Positions 7,542 to 16,656 of a DNA stretch of 63,112 nt are shown here, in pieces. Source of the DNA: Novosphingobium rosa NBRC 15208. GTDB lineage: Bacteria > Pseudomonadota > Alphaproteobacteria > Sphingomonadales > Sphingomonadaceae. Below the pieces are notes generated by a model. That model saw nothing but the letters and a program-made list of their open reading frames with translations, did no database searches and was not told where the DNA came from. Within the stretch, counting starts at the first letter, position 1. The number at the start of each line of letters is the position of its first letter. The stretch covers positions 1-63,112 of the forward strand of contig NZ_BCZE01000052.1 in the NCBI RefSeq assembly GCF_001598555.1. The letters are read 5' to 3'. The translations under genes and the position numbers were made by a program.

Positions 7542-8825
7542 TTAATCGCTGCCAACCCGCTCGATATCCGCGCCGAGCAGGGCCAGCTTCTCCTCCAACC
7601 GCTCATAACCGCGATCAAGGTGATAGATGCGCGACACCTGCGTCTCGCCCTCGGCGGCGAGGCCGGCGATGATCAGGCTCATGGAGGCGCGCAGATCGGT
7701 GGCCATCACCTGGGCACCGGTCAGCTTGGGCACGCCCTGCACGATGGCGGTGCGGCCCTGCGTCGAGATGTTGGCGCCCATGCGGGCCAGTTCGGGCACA
7801 TGCATGTAGCGATTCTCGAAGATGGTCTCGGTCAGCACGCTGGTGCCTTCGGCGCGGCAGAGCATGGCCATCAGCTGCGCCTGCATATCGGTGGCGAAGC
7901 CGGGATAGGGCGCGGTGGAAAGCGTAACGGGCCGCAGCGGACCATCGGCGGCGACCTTGATGCCCCCGGCCACGCCCTCGACATGCACGCCGGCATCGCG
8001 CAGGGCCTGAAGGGTGCTTTCCATCTCCTCGATGCGGGCGCCCTTCAGCTCCACCTCACCGCCGGTGATGGCGGCGGCGCAGGCGTAGGAGCCGGCCTCG
8101 ATGCGGTCCGGCATCACCATATAGGTTGCGCCATGCAGGCGGCTGACACCATGGATGGTGAGGTCCGAGCTGCCGATGCCCTCGATCTGCGCGCCCATGG
8201 CGACCAGCAGGTTGCAGAGGTCGACGATCTCGGGCTCACGCGCGGCATTGTGCAGGATGCAGGTGCCGCTGGCCAGCGCGGCGGCCATCAGCGCGTTCTC
8301 GGTGGCGCCCACGGAGACCACGGGGAAGGTGTAGCGCCCGCCGGGCAACCCGCCATCGGGGGCGATCGCGCGGACGTAGCCGGCGGTCAATTCGATCGTC
8401 GCGCCAAAGGCTTCCAGCGCTTTCAGGTGCAAATCGATGGGGCGGTTGCCGATGGCGCAGCCACCGGGCAGCGAAACCGTCGCCTCACCGGCGCGGGCCA
8501 GCAGCGGGCCCAGCACCAGAATCGAGGCGCGCATCTTGCGGACCAGCTCATAGGGCGCGGTGGTGGCGGTCAGGCGCGTGGCGGCCAGGGTCATCACCCG
8601 CCCGAAATCCTCGGGGCGGCTGCCCGCGATGGTGGTGGAGACACCGAACTGGTTCAGCAGATGCTGGAACGAATCGATGTCCGCCAGACGCGGCAGATTG
8701 CGCAGCGTCAGCGGTTCGTCCGTCAGCAGCGCGCAGGGCAGCAGGGTCAGAGCCGAATTCTTGGCGCCCGAAACGGGCACCGCGCCCGACAGGCGTTTTT
8801 GCCCGTGAATGATGATCTTGTCCAT
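7542..8825 (-). CDS. murA: UDP-N-acetylglucosamine 1-carboxyvinyltransferase
   Basis: A 427-residue cytosolic enzyme transferring enolpyruvate from PEP to UDP-GlcNAc, the first committed step of peptidoglycan synthesis. The N-terminus has the substrate-site GAKNSAL (residues 20-26). The catalytic loop GGCAIGNRPIDLH carries Cys123, equivalent to E. coli Cys115, so the enzyme should be fosfomycin-sensitive. Length is typical (about 419-430). The ATG at 8825 has AGGG about 9 bp upstream. It is divergent from galU across 145 bp. A complete composite repeat ends 15 bp from its stop. Confidence 0.97.
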   Translation of the reverse strand: MDKIIIHGQKRLSGAVPVSGAKNSALTLLPCALLTDEPLTLRNLPRLADIDSFQHLLNQFGVSTTIAGSRPEDFGRVMTLAATRLTATTAPYELVRKMRASILVLGPLLARAGEATVSLPGGCAIGNRPIDLHLKALEAFGATIELTAGYVRAIAPDGGLPGGRYTFPVVSVGATENALMAAALASGTCILHNAAREPEIVDLCNLLVAMGAQIEGIGSSDLTIHGVSRLHGATYMVMPDRIEAGSYACAAAITGGEVELKGARIEEMESTLQALRDAGVHVEGVAGGIKVAADGPLRPVTLSTAPYPGFATDMQAQLMAMLCRAEGTSVLTETIFENRYMHVPELARMGANISTQGRTAIVQGVPKLTGAQVMATDLRASMSLIIAGLAAEGETQVSRIYHLDRGYERLEEKLALLGADIERVGSD

Positions 8826-8970
8826 TTCGGCCCTTTAGCTTGTTTGCTTGCCGCCCGCAAATGCCCAACAACCATCGCAAGCCAGACACATCTTCGCGCT
8901 GAAATGCTTGCGCTGCATCGCAGCATCCGATTTAACACGTAATACACATTCATGTGGCAGCAGGGGTTTC

Positions 8971-9867
8971 ATGACCAGCCAAGCATCGATCAAGCCCGTA
9001 CGCAAAGCCGTTTTTCCGGTCGCAGGACTGGGCACGCGCTTTCTTCCCGCCACCAAGGCAATCCCGAAGGAAATGCTGCCGATCATCGATCGCCCGCTGA
9101 TCCAATACGCCGTCGATGAGGCGCGCGAGGCGGGCATCGAGCAACTGATCTTCGTGACCGGCCGCGGCAAGACCGCCATCGTCGAGCATTTCGATACCGC
9201 TTTCGAACTCGAAGCCACCATGACCGGTCGCGGCAAGTCGCTGACGCCGCTGGAGCCTTCGCGCATTCAGCCGGGCAACCTCGTCACCGTGCGCCAGCAG
9301 GTGCCGCTGGGCCTGGGCCATGCCATCTGGTGCGCGCGCGCCATCATCGGCAACGATCCCTTCGCCATCTTCCTGCCCGACGAGCTGATGATCGGCGAGC
9401 CGGGCTGCATGAAGCAGATGGTCGATGCCTATAACAAGGTCGGCGGCAACTTCGTCAGCGTGCTGGAAGTGCCGCATGACGAGGTGTCCTCCTATGGCGT
9501 GATCGCCCCGGGCGCCAAGCCCGAAGGCTTCGATGGCGCGCTGACCGAGGTGAAGGGCCTCGTCGAGAAGCCCAAGAAGGAAGAGGCGCCCTCGAACCTG
9601 ATCGTTTCGGGCCGCTACATCCTGCAGCCCGAGGTGATCGACATCCTCACCACGCAGGAAAAGGGCGCGGGCGGCGAGATCCAGCTGACCGACGCCATGG
9701 CCAAGCTGATCGGTAACCAGGCCTTCCATGCCGTGACCTTCGGCGGCAAGCGCTACGACTGCGGTTCGAAGACGGGCTTTGTCGAGGCGACGCTGGCTCT
9801 GGCCCTTGAGCGCCCGGATATGGCCGATGAGGTCCGCGCTGTGGCGAAGCGGTTGCTGGGGCTGTAA
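8971..9867 (+). CDS. galU: UTP--glucose-1-phosphate uridylyltransferase
   Basis: A 298-residue nucleotidyltransferase making UDP-glucose, the donor for exopolysaccharide, LPS and periplasmic glucan (the opgH product in this window would use it). The N-terminal nucleotide-binding motif is GLGTRFLPATKAIPKEMLPI, with VEKP and KRYDCGSKTGFVEA further on, as in bacterial GalU. The ATG at 8971 follows CAGGGG by about 6 bp; upstream in-frame codons are in the murA-galU intergenic region. A rho-independent terminator and a composite repeat follow. Confidence 0.95.
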   Translation: MTSQASIKPVRKAVFPVAGLGTRFLPATKAIPKEMLPIIDRPLIQYAVDEAREAGIEQLIFVTGRGKTAIVEHFDTAFELEATMTGRGKSLTPLEPSRIQPGNLVTVRQQVPLGLGHAIWCARAIIGNDPFAIFLPDELMIGEPGCMKQMVDAYNKVGGNFVSVLEVPHDEVSSYGVIAPGAKPEGFDGALTEVKGLVEKPKKEEAPSNLIVSGRYILQPEVIDILTTQEKGAGGEIQLTDAMAKLIGNQAFHAVTFGGKRYDCGSKTGFVEATLALALERPDMADEVRAVAKRLLGL

Positions 9868-9898
9868 TCGCCCTTTCGGCTTTGCAGCATCGATACGG

Positions 9899-9926
9899 AA
9901 AAGGGGGGGCTTCGGCTCCCCTTTTT
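9899..9926 (+). terminator. Rho-independent terminator after galU
   Basis: A stem of AAAAGGGG pairing with CCCCTTTT around a GGCTTCGGCT loop region, ending in a T run, 32 bp after the galU stop. Confidence 0.75.
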
Positions 9927-9972
9927 GGTTTTGGGGTTCCGTTAAAAAGGACGGTTGAAGGGAAGTAAGAAA

Positions 9973-10206
9973 ATGCGAGGGGGTTACCCCCTCGCGCTCC
10001 CATAACGTCTTCCGACGAGAGGGTAGGGGCGCCGAAGCGGTGGCGCCCAGCTTCTCCACCTGCACAAGGCGCCGCAGGCAGTGGAATCGTTGCGGAGGGC
10101 TGTGCCGGGGATTTTCAAGCCTGCGGCGCAGCGACATTAGTTCTGTGGCCGAACCCGAAGCGCGCCGAGGACATTAAAGGGAGCGCGAGGGTTATGACCC
10201 TCGCAT
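9973..10206. repeat. Composite palindromic repeat, copy 5 (complete)
   Basis: Complete A...B' element. Type-A hairpin 9975-9995, core arms GCGCCGCAGGC and GCCTGCGGCGC, type-B' hairpin 10185-10204. With terminators on both sides (9899-9926 plus, 10226-10263 minus) it fills the 453-bp convergent gap between galU and the M23 peptidase gene. Confidence 0.9.
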
Positions 10207-10225
10207 TTTCCCTTCTTGAGAACCC

Positions 10226-10263
10226 CACAAAAACAAAGAGCGACTGTTTCCAGCCGCTCTTTG
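10226..10263 (-). terminator. Rho-independent terminator of the M23 peptidase gene
   Basis: Read on the minus strand, CAAAGAGCG pairs with CGCTCTTTG and is followed by GTTTTTGTGG. It lies 58 bp beyond the stop codon at 10321. Confidence 0.8.
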
Positions 10264-10320
10264 CCGCATCCTCTCCAAGATGCTGTTGCCTTGGGGGCTC
10301 TTGCCCCTTCTCAGGCCGTT

Positions 10321-11100
10321 TTATTCGTCGTCAGCTTCGTCGTGAGCGCCATGGTCCGCGATCTTCTCGGCGGAGGCCAGCGTGGTCATGTCGGCCACGC
10401 CGCCCTGCATGAAGGGGATCGGGTTCACGGCAGAACCTTCGACGCGCACTTCGTAATGCAGGTGGGGGCCGGTCGAGCGACCGGTGGTGCCCACGAAACC
10501 AATGATATCGCCCTTGTGAACGGCCTGCCCGGCCACCACGTTCAGGCGCGAAAGGTGGCCATAGCGCGTTTCGATCGAGCCGCCATGCTCCAGATCGATG
10601 CACAGGCCATAGCCGCCGAACCAGTCGGCGCGGCCCACAACGCCGTCAGCCGTGGCGTGAACGGGGGTGCCGACGGGGTTGGCCAGATCGACGCCGGTGT
10701 GAGCGCGGCGACCGCCCAGAACGGGGTGCCAGCGCAGGCCAAAGTTGCTGGTCATGCGCAGATTGTCGACGGGCATGCGCGAGGGGATCGAAACCTTGTG
10801 GTTCATGCCGACAAGGTTGTTGCTGCCGAAACCGGGGATCGAGGTCGAGGTGGCGACGGCGGGGCGGGCGAATTCGGTGGTCTGGCCGCTGCGGTCCATC
10901 TGGCGCCAGCTGGCGAAGAGCTGGCGGAATTCGGTGTCGCCCTTGTCGGCCTGAGCCGTGACGGGCTGTGCGGTGCGGAGGGGAGCGGCGATATCGGCGT
11001 TGGCGCTGTTGGCCAAGGCGGGCGTCGCCAGCAGAGATGCGATGGAGGCGGCGGTAAGCGCGCCAGAACGCATCGTCTTGAGAACCATTTTAGCGATCAC
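10321..11100 (-). CDS. M23/LytM-family peptidoglycan endopeptidase
   Basis: A 259-residue exported metallopeptidase-type protein. The signal peptide ends near ATPALA (about residue 29). The C-terminal LytM domain (about 125-225) contains the zinc motifs HTGVD (His and Asp ligands) and HLHYE, plus NFGLRWHP at the domain start and GHLSRLNVVAGQAVHKGDII in the middle, so it looks catalytically competent rather than EnvC-like. The last 25 residues are acidic and His-rich. The start is ambiguous: GTG at 11100 has AAGG upstream, while ATGs at 11088 and 11073 are in frame; all keep the signal peptide. Expected role is periplasmic cross-link cleavage. Confidence 0.88.
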   Translation of the reverse strand: MIAKMVLKTMRSGALTAASIASLLATPALANSANADIAAPLRTAQPVTAQADKGDTEFRQLFASWRQMDRSGQTTEFARPAVATSTSIPGFGSNNLVGMNHKVSIPSRMPVDNLRMTSNFGLRWHPVLGGRRAHTGVDLANPVGTPVHATADGVVGRADWFGGYGLCIDLEHGGSIETRYGHLSRLNVVAGQAVHKGDIIGFVGTTGRSTGPHLHYEVRVEGSAVNPIPFMQGGVADMTTLASAEKIADHGAHDEADDE

Positions 11101-11251
11101 CCGTCACACACCTTGAACTGCTTTGGCACGCCGATCCCGTTTGGCGCGACAAAAATGACCCATACCGCAAGCCGAACACCTGCGGCGCTGTTTCTTGGAG
11201 TTTGGTCGGAACCCCCCGCCAACTCGTTTGTATGGTTAGCGTGACCGATTC

Positions 11252-12049
11252 CTAAACCGCAAGCGCCATATACATTTCGCGCGGTAAACCGGCAGCATCG
11301 CGCGCCGAGTCGTTGAACGGTGGCTTAACGGAACCCCGGAAATAGCGCCCAACCAGCATCTGCCAGCATGATTCGAGCCCCATGCCTTGTGCGTCGCACC
11401 ATGCCTTGAGGTGAATCACCCCACAGCGCACATGGCGAATTTCATCCGCAAGAATACGTGTAAGGATGCGCGCGCCGGTCAAATCGCCGCTGGCCGCCAC
11501 GCGCTCCAGCGTCGCCGGAGTCACATCCAGCCCACGCGCTTCAAGCACCATCGGCACCACCGCCAGCCGCGCCGCAACATCGTGCCGCGTGGCATCCGCC
11601 GCTTCCCACAGGCCATCATGCGCGGGCAGATCGCCATAGGTCGCGCCCATGCTGGCCAGATGGCGCTGGATGATCGCGAAATGCAGCGCTTCGTCAGCGG
11701 CCACGCGCAGAAAGTCTGAGGTGAAGGCCTCGCCCATCTGCGCGCCGAACCGGCCCGCCATATCCAGAGCCAGATCGATCGCCACAAATTCGATATGCGC
11801 AATGGCGTGCCACAGCGCGATCCGGCCCTTTTCGGACCCGCCCTTGCGGCGCTTGGGCATGCGGCCCGGGGGCAGCAGTTCGGGCTGGTCAGGCCGGGCC
11901 GGGCGTTCCGGCATTGCGTTTGGAAACTCGAACGCCAGCCGCCCCAGGCGCCAGTCGCGCGCCACCTTGCGCGTCGCCATCAATTTGGCGCGCGGGTCGG
12001 CGGTGGACAGGGCGGCGTGGATCGCATCGCCTAGAGTGGGTTGAGTCAT
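11252..12049 (-). CDS. DUF455 ferritin-like domain protein
   Basis: A 265-residue protein of the DUF455 family, which adopts a ferritin-like four-helix fold. The carboxylate/His residues expected of a di-metal centre are visible: WHAIAHIEFVAIDLALD (Glu plus His), ADEALHFAIIQRH and LADEIRHVRCG. Biochemical function is unknown. No signal peptide is seen, so it is probably cytosolic. The ATG at 12049 gives the natural N-terminus. It is transcribed towards the M23 gene; a composite repeat lies upstream rather than between it and its likely promoter. Confidence 0.82.
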   Translation of the reverse strand: MTQPTLGDAIHAALSTADPRAKLMATRKVARDWRLGRLAFEFPNAMPERPARPDQPELLPPGRMPKRRKGGSEKGRIALWHAIAHIEFVAIDLALDMAGRFGAQMGEAFTSDFLRVAADEALHFAIIQRHLASMGATYGDLPAHDGLWEAADATRHDVAARLAVVPMVLEARGLDVTPATLERVAASGDLTGARILTRILADEIRHVRCGVIHLKAWCDAQGMGLESCWQMLVGRYFRGSVKPPFNDSARDAAGLPREMYMALAV

Positions 12050-12086
12050 GGTTTTGCGGGTAGAGGGAAGAAACAGGAAAAGAAAG

Positions 12087-12322
12087 ATGCGAGGGTCATC
12101 ACCCTCGCGCTCCCTTTACTGTCTACGTTGCGCATCGGGTTCGGCCTTGCGCCCGGATTGCCGCGCCGCAGGCTTTCAATCACCAGCGCAGTCCGGCGTT
12201 CAAATCATGCCTGCCTGCGGCGCTTTGGCGGTGCAGGTGGAGAGGCTGGACGCCACGATGCGGAACCACGACCGCATCGTCGGGAGACGTAAAGGGAGCG
12301 CGAGGGGGTAACCCCCTCGCAT
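12087..12322. repeat. Composite palindromic repeat, copy 6 (complete)
   Basis: Complete B...A' element: type-B hairpin 12089-12108 (GCGAGGGTCAT / CACCCTCGC), core with GCGCCGCAGGC and GCCTGCGGCGC, type-A' hairpin 12300-12320. It ends 10 bp from the bcp stop and starts 38 bp upstream of the DUF455 gene, so it may both end bcp transcripts and sit in the next gene's upstream region. Confidence 0.9.
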
Positions 12323-12331
12323 CTTCCCTTC

Positions 12332-12805
12332 TTACTTCCCCTGCACGGCCTTCAAAACTTCTTCCGCATGGCCTTTGACCTTCACCTTGTTCCAGACCTG
12401 CTCGATCCGGCCATCAGACCCTACCAGATAGGTGGTGCGAACCATGCCCATATAGGTGCGGCCATAGTTCACCTTCTCGGTCCAGATCCCCAGCGCATCG
12501 GACAAGCCGCCCTCTTCCGCATCGCTGGCCAGAGGCGCCGTCAGCCCGTGCTTTTCGGCGAACTTCACATGCTTCTTGGGCGGATCCTTGGAAACGCCCA
12601 GCAGCGCCGCGCCCGCCGCCTCGAACTGGGCGGCCAGCTCCGAGAAATCCTTGTTCTCGGTGGTGCAGCCGGGGGTATCGTCCTTGGGGTAGAAGAAGAC
12701 GACCAGCTTGCGTCCGGCGAAATCCGAGGGACGCAGGGTGGAGCCATCGGGGGCGGTCAGGGCGATATCGGGGAAGGCGTCGCCGGGGCCGGGCAGATCA
12801 GTCAT
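12332..12805 (-). CDS. bcp: Thioredoxin-dependent peroxiredoxin, Bcp type
   Basis: A 157-residue cytosolic peroxidase reducing H2O2 and alkyl hydroperoxides. The AhpC/TSA active site is FFYPKDDTPGCTTE with peroxidatic Cys47. This is the only Cys in the protein: the resolving Cys found five residues later in E. coli Bcp is Asp here, so it must work as a 1-Cys enzyme with an external thiol. The ATG at 12805 overlaps the 3' end of glnE by 8 bp (ATGACTGA), suggesting translational coupling; the frame is open further upstream inside glnE. Confidence 0.92.
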   Translation of the reverse strand: MTDLPGPGDAFPDIALTAPDGSTLRPSDFAGRKLVVFFYPKDDTPGCTTENKDFSELAAQFEAAGAALLGVSKDPPKKHVKFAEKHGLTAPLASDAEEGGLSDALGIWTEKVNYGRTYMGMVRTTYLVGSDGRIEQVWNKVKVKGHAEEVLKAVQGK

Positions 12806-15536
12806 GGGGTTCGATCTCCAGAGTTTCGCCAAAGATGCCGCGCCAGGCGGCGGCGGTGTCGCTGCGCGCCTGTTGCATGGCTTCGGTCAACGCCTGCCAA
12901 TCGCGCAGGTTGCAGGCTGTGGCAAGCGCCATGCGGGCGGCCTCGCCGGGGAGCTGGGCATCCGGCGCGATCAGGCGAGAGGCCACCAGCAGCCGCGCCA
13001 TGGCGGCATGGGCCTGCGCCAGTTCGGGGGGCAGCAGGCCGGCCTCGATCAGCCCGGCCAACGCCTCGCCAAGGCGCGGCGTCAGGGCCTTGCCCTCCCG
13101 CAATTGCAGCGTGTGGATCAGGAACTCCACATCGACCAGACCGCCGCGCAGCAGCTTCATATCGACGGGCCCGCGCGGCTGCTTGTGCTCGGCCATCTTC
13201 TGGCGCATCGCCAGAATATCGGCGGTCAGCGTCGGCGCGGGCGGGCGGGTCAGCACGCCATGGATGATGCCGGAAAGCCTTGCGCGCGCTTCGTCCGATC
13301 CGAACAATGGCCGGGCGCGACACAGGGCCATATGCTCCCAGGTCCAGGCCTGTTCGCGCTGATAGATCGCGAAACTCTCGAAGCTGACGGCGAGCGGGCC
13401 TTGGGTGCCTTGCGGGCGCAGGCGGGTGTCCACCTCATAGAGCGCGCCTTCCGCCGTGGGCACGGAGAGCGCCGCGCTGATCCGCTGCGCCAGCCGGTTG
13501 AAATAGAGCGTGGCGCCCAGTGGGCGGCGCCCGTCGCTTTCGGCGGCATAATCGCCGGTGAAGAGATAGACGATGTCGAGATCGCTGGCGTGAGTCAGTG
13601 CCTCGCCGCCCAGACGGCCAAGGCCGAGAATCACCAGTTCGGCCCCGGCGATGCGGCCATGGACAGCCTCGAACTCGGCGATGGTGGCGTCGGCCAGCAC
13701 CTGAATCGCGGCCTGCGCTACATGGGAGAGCGAGGCGGCGATGGCGAAGGGATCATGCGCGCCCTCGATCAGCTGCACGCCAAGCGCGAAGCGGCGCTCG
13801 CCCACCTTGCGGCGCACGCGGTCGAGGATGCGCTGGTAATCGTCGCCCGCCTCGCTGGAGGAGAAGTCGGCGATCAGCGAGTCCACCCCGCCGGGCAGGT
13901 TGAGCGCGCTGGCATCGATCAGCGTGTCGAGCAGATCGGCGCGGCGCGCCAGCTCCTCGGCCAGCGGCGGGGCCAGCGCCAGAATCCGCGCCAGCGCATC
14001 GAGCAGGGCGGGCCGCGCCTCCAGCAGGCGGAAGAGATTGACCGCGCTGGGCAGGCTGGCGATCAGGCGCTCCCAGCGGTTAAAGGCCTTGTCGGGCTCA
14101 GGCGCCTTGGCCAGAGCGGAGAGCAAACGCGGCTGCACCGCATCGAGCGCCGCCAGCGCGGCCTCGGAGCGCAGGGCGCGCATCGTCCCGCCGCGCCAGC
14201 CGTCGATCCGCGCGGCGAGGCCTGCCGGATCGCTGAAGCCCAGCGCGGCAAGGCTGGATTCCAGCGCCAGACCGATGGGGGCCTCCACCGCGCCGCCGCC
14301 ACCGCCGAGGCCTCGGCCAACCGGGCTGCCCGCCTCGATCAGGGCATCGTAGCGGGTGCCGACGGTTTCGGTGATGTCGCGCAGTTCCGCGATCAGCGCC
14401 GCGCCATCGGGCAGGCCATCCAGCTTTGCCACGGCATCGATGGCGGCCATATCGCGCGGCAGGGCATGGGTCTGCAGATCGCTGACCATCTGCAGGCGAT
14501 GCTCGATGGTGCGCAGGCGATCATAAGAATCGCCCAGAATTTGTGCATCGCCCGAATCGATGATCCCCGCCGCCGCCAGAGCATCCAGCGCCGCGCGCGT
14601 GCCCCTTTCCCGCAGCGCGGGATTGCGGCCGCCGTGAATCAGCTGATGGCCCTGCGCGAAGAACTCCACCTCGCGGATGCCGCCGCGCGCGCGCTTCAGA
14701 TCGAAGCCGGGGCCCACGATCGAAACCTTGCCATGTTCGGCGCGGATGCGGCGGGTGAGGCGGCCGATCTCGGCAATGGCGCCGAAATCGAGGCTCTTGC
14801 GCCAGACGAAGGGGCGGATTTGCGCCAGAAACTGCTCGCCCAGCGGCACATCGCCCGAGGCCGAGCGCGCGCGGATAAAGGCGGCGCGCTCCCACGCCAG
14901 CGCGCTGCTCTCATAATGGCTGAGCGCGGCATCGGCGGAGATCGCCAGCGGGCTGACCTCGCTGGCCGGGCGCAGCCGCAGATCGACACGGAAGACATAA
15001 CCCTCGCCATCCATATGCGAGAGGATGCGCACGATCTGCCGCGCATAATTCTGCGCCGCCTCGCCGGGGTCTTCACGCGGGCGGCGGGGCAGGGTCTCGG
15101 GATCGAAGAGCAGAATCGGATCGATATCGGAGGAATAGTTCAGTTCCTTCGCGCCATGCTTGCCCAGCGCCAGCGCGAACATGCCCGCAGGCCGCGCATC
15201 GGGCACGCGGGTGGTGATCGCATGGTTGATCGCCGCATCCAGCGACAGGTCGGCCAGAGCGGATAGCTCCCCCGTCACCCGGGCCAGCGGGAACGCTCCG
15301 GCCAGATCGCCGATTCCCAACGCCAGGGCCGTCGCCAGCCGCCGCCGCCGTAGCGCTGCCGGCACATCGGGCGCGCCTTCTCCGGCCAGTGCCGCCGCCG
15401 CCAGAGCGCCTTCGCCATCTCCGGCTTCAAGCAGCGCGGCAATATCGGGCAGGCGGTCCAAGGCGCGGGAAAGAAAGGGGCTGAAGGCTTGGGCGCGCTC
15501 AAGGGCGCCGGTCCAGTCAGGGGAAAATTCAGGCAT
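12798..15536 (-). CDS. glnE: Bifunctional glutamine synthetase adenylyltransferase/adenylyl-removing enzyme
   Basis: A 912-residue enzyme that switches glutamine synthetase off by adenylylation of a Tyr and on by phosphorolytic deadenylylation, under PII control. Both nucleotidyltransferase domains are visible with their Gly and Asp-x-Asp motifs: N-terminal removase LGKHGAKELNYSSDIDP (about residue 130) and C-terminal transferase LGRLGGEALTHASDLDIVY (about residue 640). Linker helices lie between. Length is close to E. coli GlnE (946). The ATG at 15536 gives a natural N-terminus. The peroxiredoxin gene overlaps its stop. No glnB or glnA is in the window. Confidence 0.95.
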   Translation of the reverse strand: MPEFSPDWTGALERAQAFSPFLSRALDRLPDIAALLEAGDGEGALAAAALAGEGAPDVPAALRRRRLATALALGIGDLAGAFPLARVTGELSALADLSLDAAINHAITTRVPDARPAGMFALALGKHGAKELNYSSDIDPILLFDPETLPRRPREDPGEAAQNYARQIVRILSHMDGEGYVFRVDLRLRPASEVSPLAISADAALSHYESSALAWERAAFIRARSASGDVPLGEQFLAQIRPFVWRKSLDFGAIAEIGRLTRRIRAEHGKVSIVGPGFDLKRARGGIREVEFFAQGHQLIHGGRNPALRERGTRAALDALAAAGIIDSGDAQILGDSYDRLRTIEHRLQMVSDLQTHALPRDMAAIDAVAKLDGLPDGAALIAELRDITETVGTRYDALIEAGSPVGRGLGGGGGAVEAPIGLALESSLAALGFSDPAGLAARIDGWRGGTMRALRSEAALAALDAVQPRLLSALAKAPEPDKAFNRWERLIASLPSAVNLFRLLEARPALLDALARILALAPPLAEELARRADLLDTLIDASALNLPGGVDSLIADFSSSEAGDDYQRILDRVRRKVGERRFALGVQLIEGAHDPFAIAASLSHVAQAAIQVLADATIAEFEAVHGRIAGAELVILGLGRLGGEALTHASDLDIVYLFTGDYAAESDGRRPLGATLYFNRLAQRISAALSVPTAEGALYEVDTRLRPQGTQGPLAVSFESFAIYQREQAWTWEHMALCRARPLFGSDEARARLSGIIHGVLTRPPAPTLTADILAMRQKMAEHKQPRGPVDMKLLRGGLVDVEFLIHTLQLREGKALTPRLGEALAGLIEAGLLPPELAQAHAAMARLLVASRLIAPDAQLPGEAARMALATACNLRDWQALTEAMQQARSDTAAAWRGIFGETLEIEPHD

Positions 15537-15637
15537 TCACGCATCCACTCTCAATCGCTTTGCCCGGTTCATGCTCCGCCCTGTCTCCACGTGCAAGGGT
15601 CTGGCATGGGATGCGATCAGCGGCTATGGGCCCGCCC

Positions 15638-16621
15638 ATGACCCAATGGCGCTTCCCCCCCGAATGGCACATGCAGGACTGGCTGTGGATCGGCTTCCCG
15701 CATGATGGCGATGAATGGCCCGGCTTCCTTGAGCAGGCCCAGGTGCAGATGGCGGCCTTCGCCAGCGCGGTGGCCGAAAGCGGCCAGCAGGTCCGCCTGC
15801 TGGTCCGCAACGAGGCCAATGAGGCCCGCGCCCGCGCCCTGTGCAGCGAAAAGGTGCAGATCGAGCGCCGCACCTATGGCGACGTCTGGCTGCGTGACAC
15901 CGGCCCGCTGGTGATGACCAATTCCGCTGGCGGCCGCATCGCCAAGCGCTTTGGCTTCAACGGCTGGGGCGGCAAATATCTGATGGACGGCGACCAGACC
16001 ATCGGCGCCGAAATCGCCGCCGACGCCGGGCTGGAGATCGAAACCGCCGACTGGATCCTTGAAGGCGGCGCCATCGATGCGGACGGCACCGGTCTGGTCG
16101 TCACCACCGAGCAGTGCCTGCTCAACCCCAATCGCAACCCGCATCTGTCGCGCGAAGACCTTGAAATGCGCCTGCAGCGTGACCTCGGCTTCAACCGCGT
16201 GCTGTGGCTGGGCGAAGGCCTGATCAACGATCACACCGACGGCCATGTCGACAACCTTGCCCGCTTCGTGGCCCACAATGTGCTGGCCCTGCCCAAGGCC
16301 ACCGGCGAGAATGACCCCAACGCCCATATCTACGCCGATGCCCGCGCCCGCGCGGAAGGCGCCGGCGTGGTGGTGAAGAGCATCCCCTCGCCGGGCCGCG
16401 TCGAGCGCGATGGCCGCATCGAGCCCGCCAGCTATATGAACTTCGCCATCACCTCGCGCCTTGTTGTGGTGCCCATCTACGGCACGCCGCATGACGCGGA
16501 CGGCGTGGCCGCCATCGCGGAACTCTTCCCCGGCCGCGACACGGTGGGCATCATGGCCGATGCGATTCTGGCGGGCGGCGGCTCCTTCCACTGCTCCAGC
16601 CAGCAGATGCCGCGCATTTAA
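15638..16621 (+). CDS. aguA: Agmatine deiminase
   Basis: A 327-residue guanidino-group-modifying enzyme converting agmatine to N-carbamoylputrescine and ammonia, an entry to putrescine synthesis. Motifs: YGDVWLRDTGP, WGGKY, EGGAID, NDHTDGHVDNLARF (catalytic His region) and the C-terminal GGGSFHC with nucleophile Cys319. I chose the ATG at 15638; the frame is open upstream but without homology. The usual partner, N-carbamoylputrescine amidase (aguB), is not adjacent. Proteins of this family are sometimes labelled porphyromonas-type peptidyl-arginine deiminase; the motifs fit AguA well. Confidence 0.9.
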   Translation: MTQWRFPPEWHMQDWLWIGFPHDGDEWPGFLEQAQVQMAAFASAVAESGQQVRLLVRNEANEARARALCSEKVQIERRTYGDVWLRDTGPLVMTNSAGGRIAKRFGFNGWGGKYLMDGDQTIGAEIAADAGLEIETADWILEGGAIDADGTGLVVTTEQCLLNPNRNPHLSREDLEMRLQRDLGFNRVLWLGEGLINDHTDGHVDNLARFVAHNVLALPKATGENDPNAHIYADARARAEGAGVVVKSIPSPGRVERDGRIEPASYMNFAITSRLVVVPIYGTPHDADGVAAIAELFPGRDTVGIMADAILAGGGSFHCSSQQMPRI

Positions 16622-16656
16622 CGCTTTCTTATCAGGTCGAGGCCCATGGTGATCCC

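Noticed and set aside
12708..15266. 852-codon plus-strand frame opposite glnE
   Set aside because: glnE shows both nucleotidyltransferase motifs in order; the plus-strand frame is compositional shadow only.
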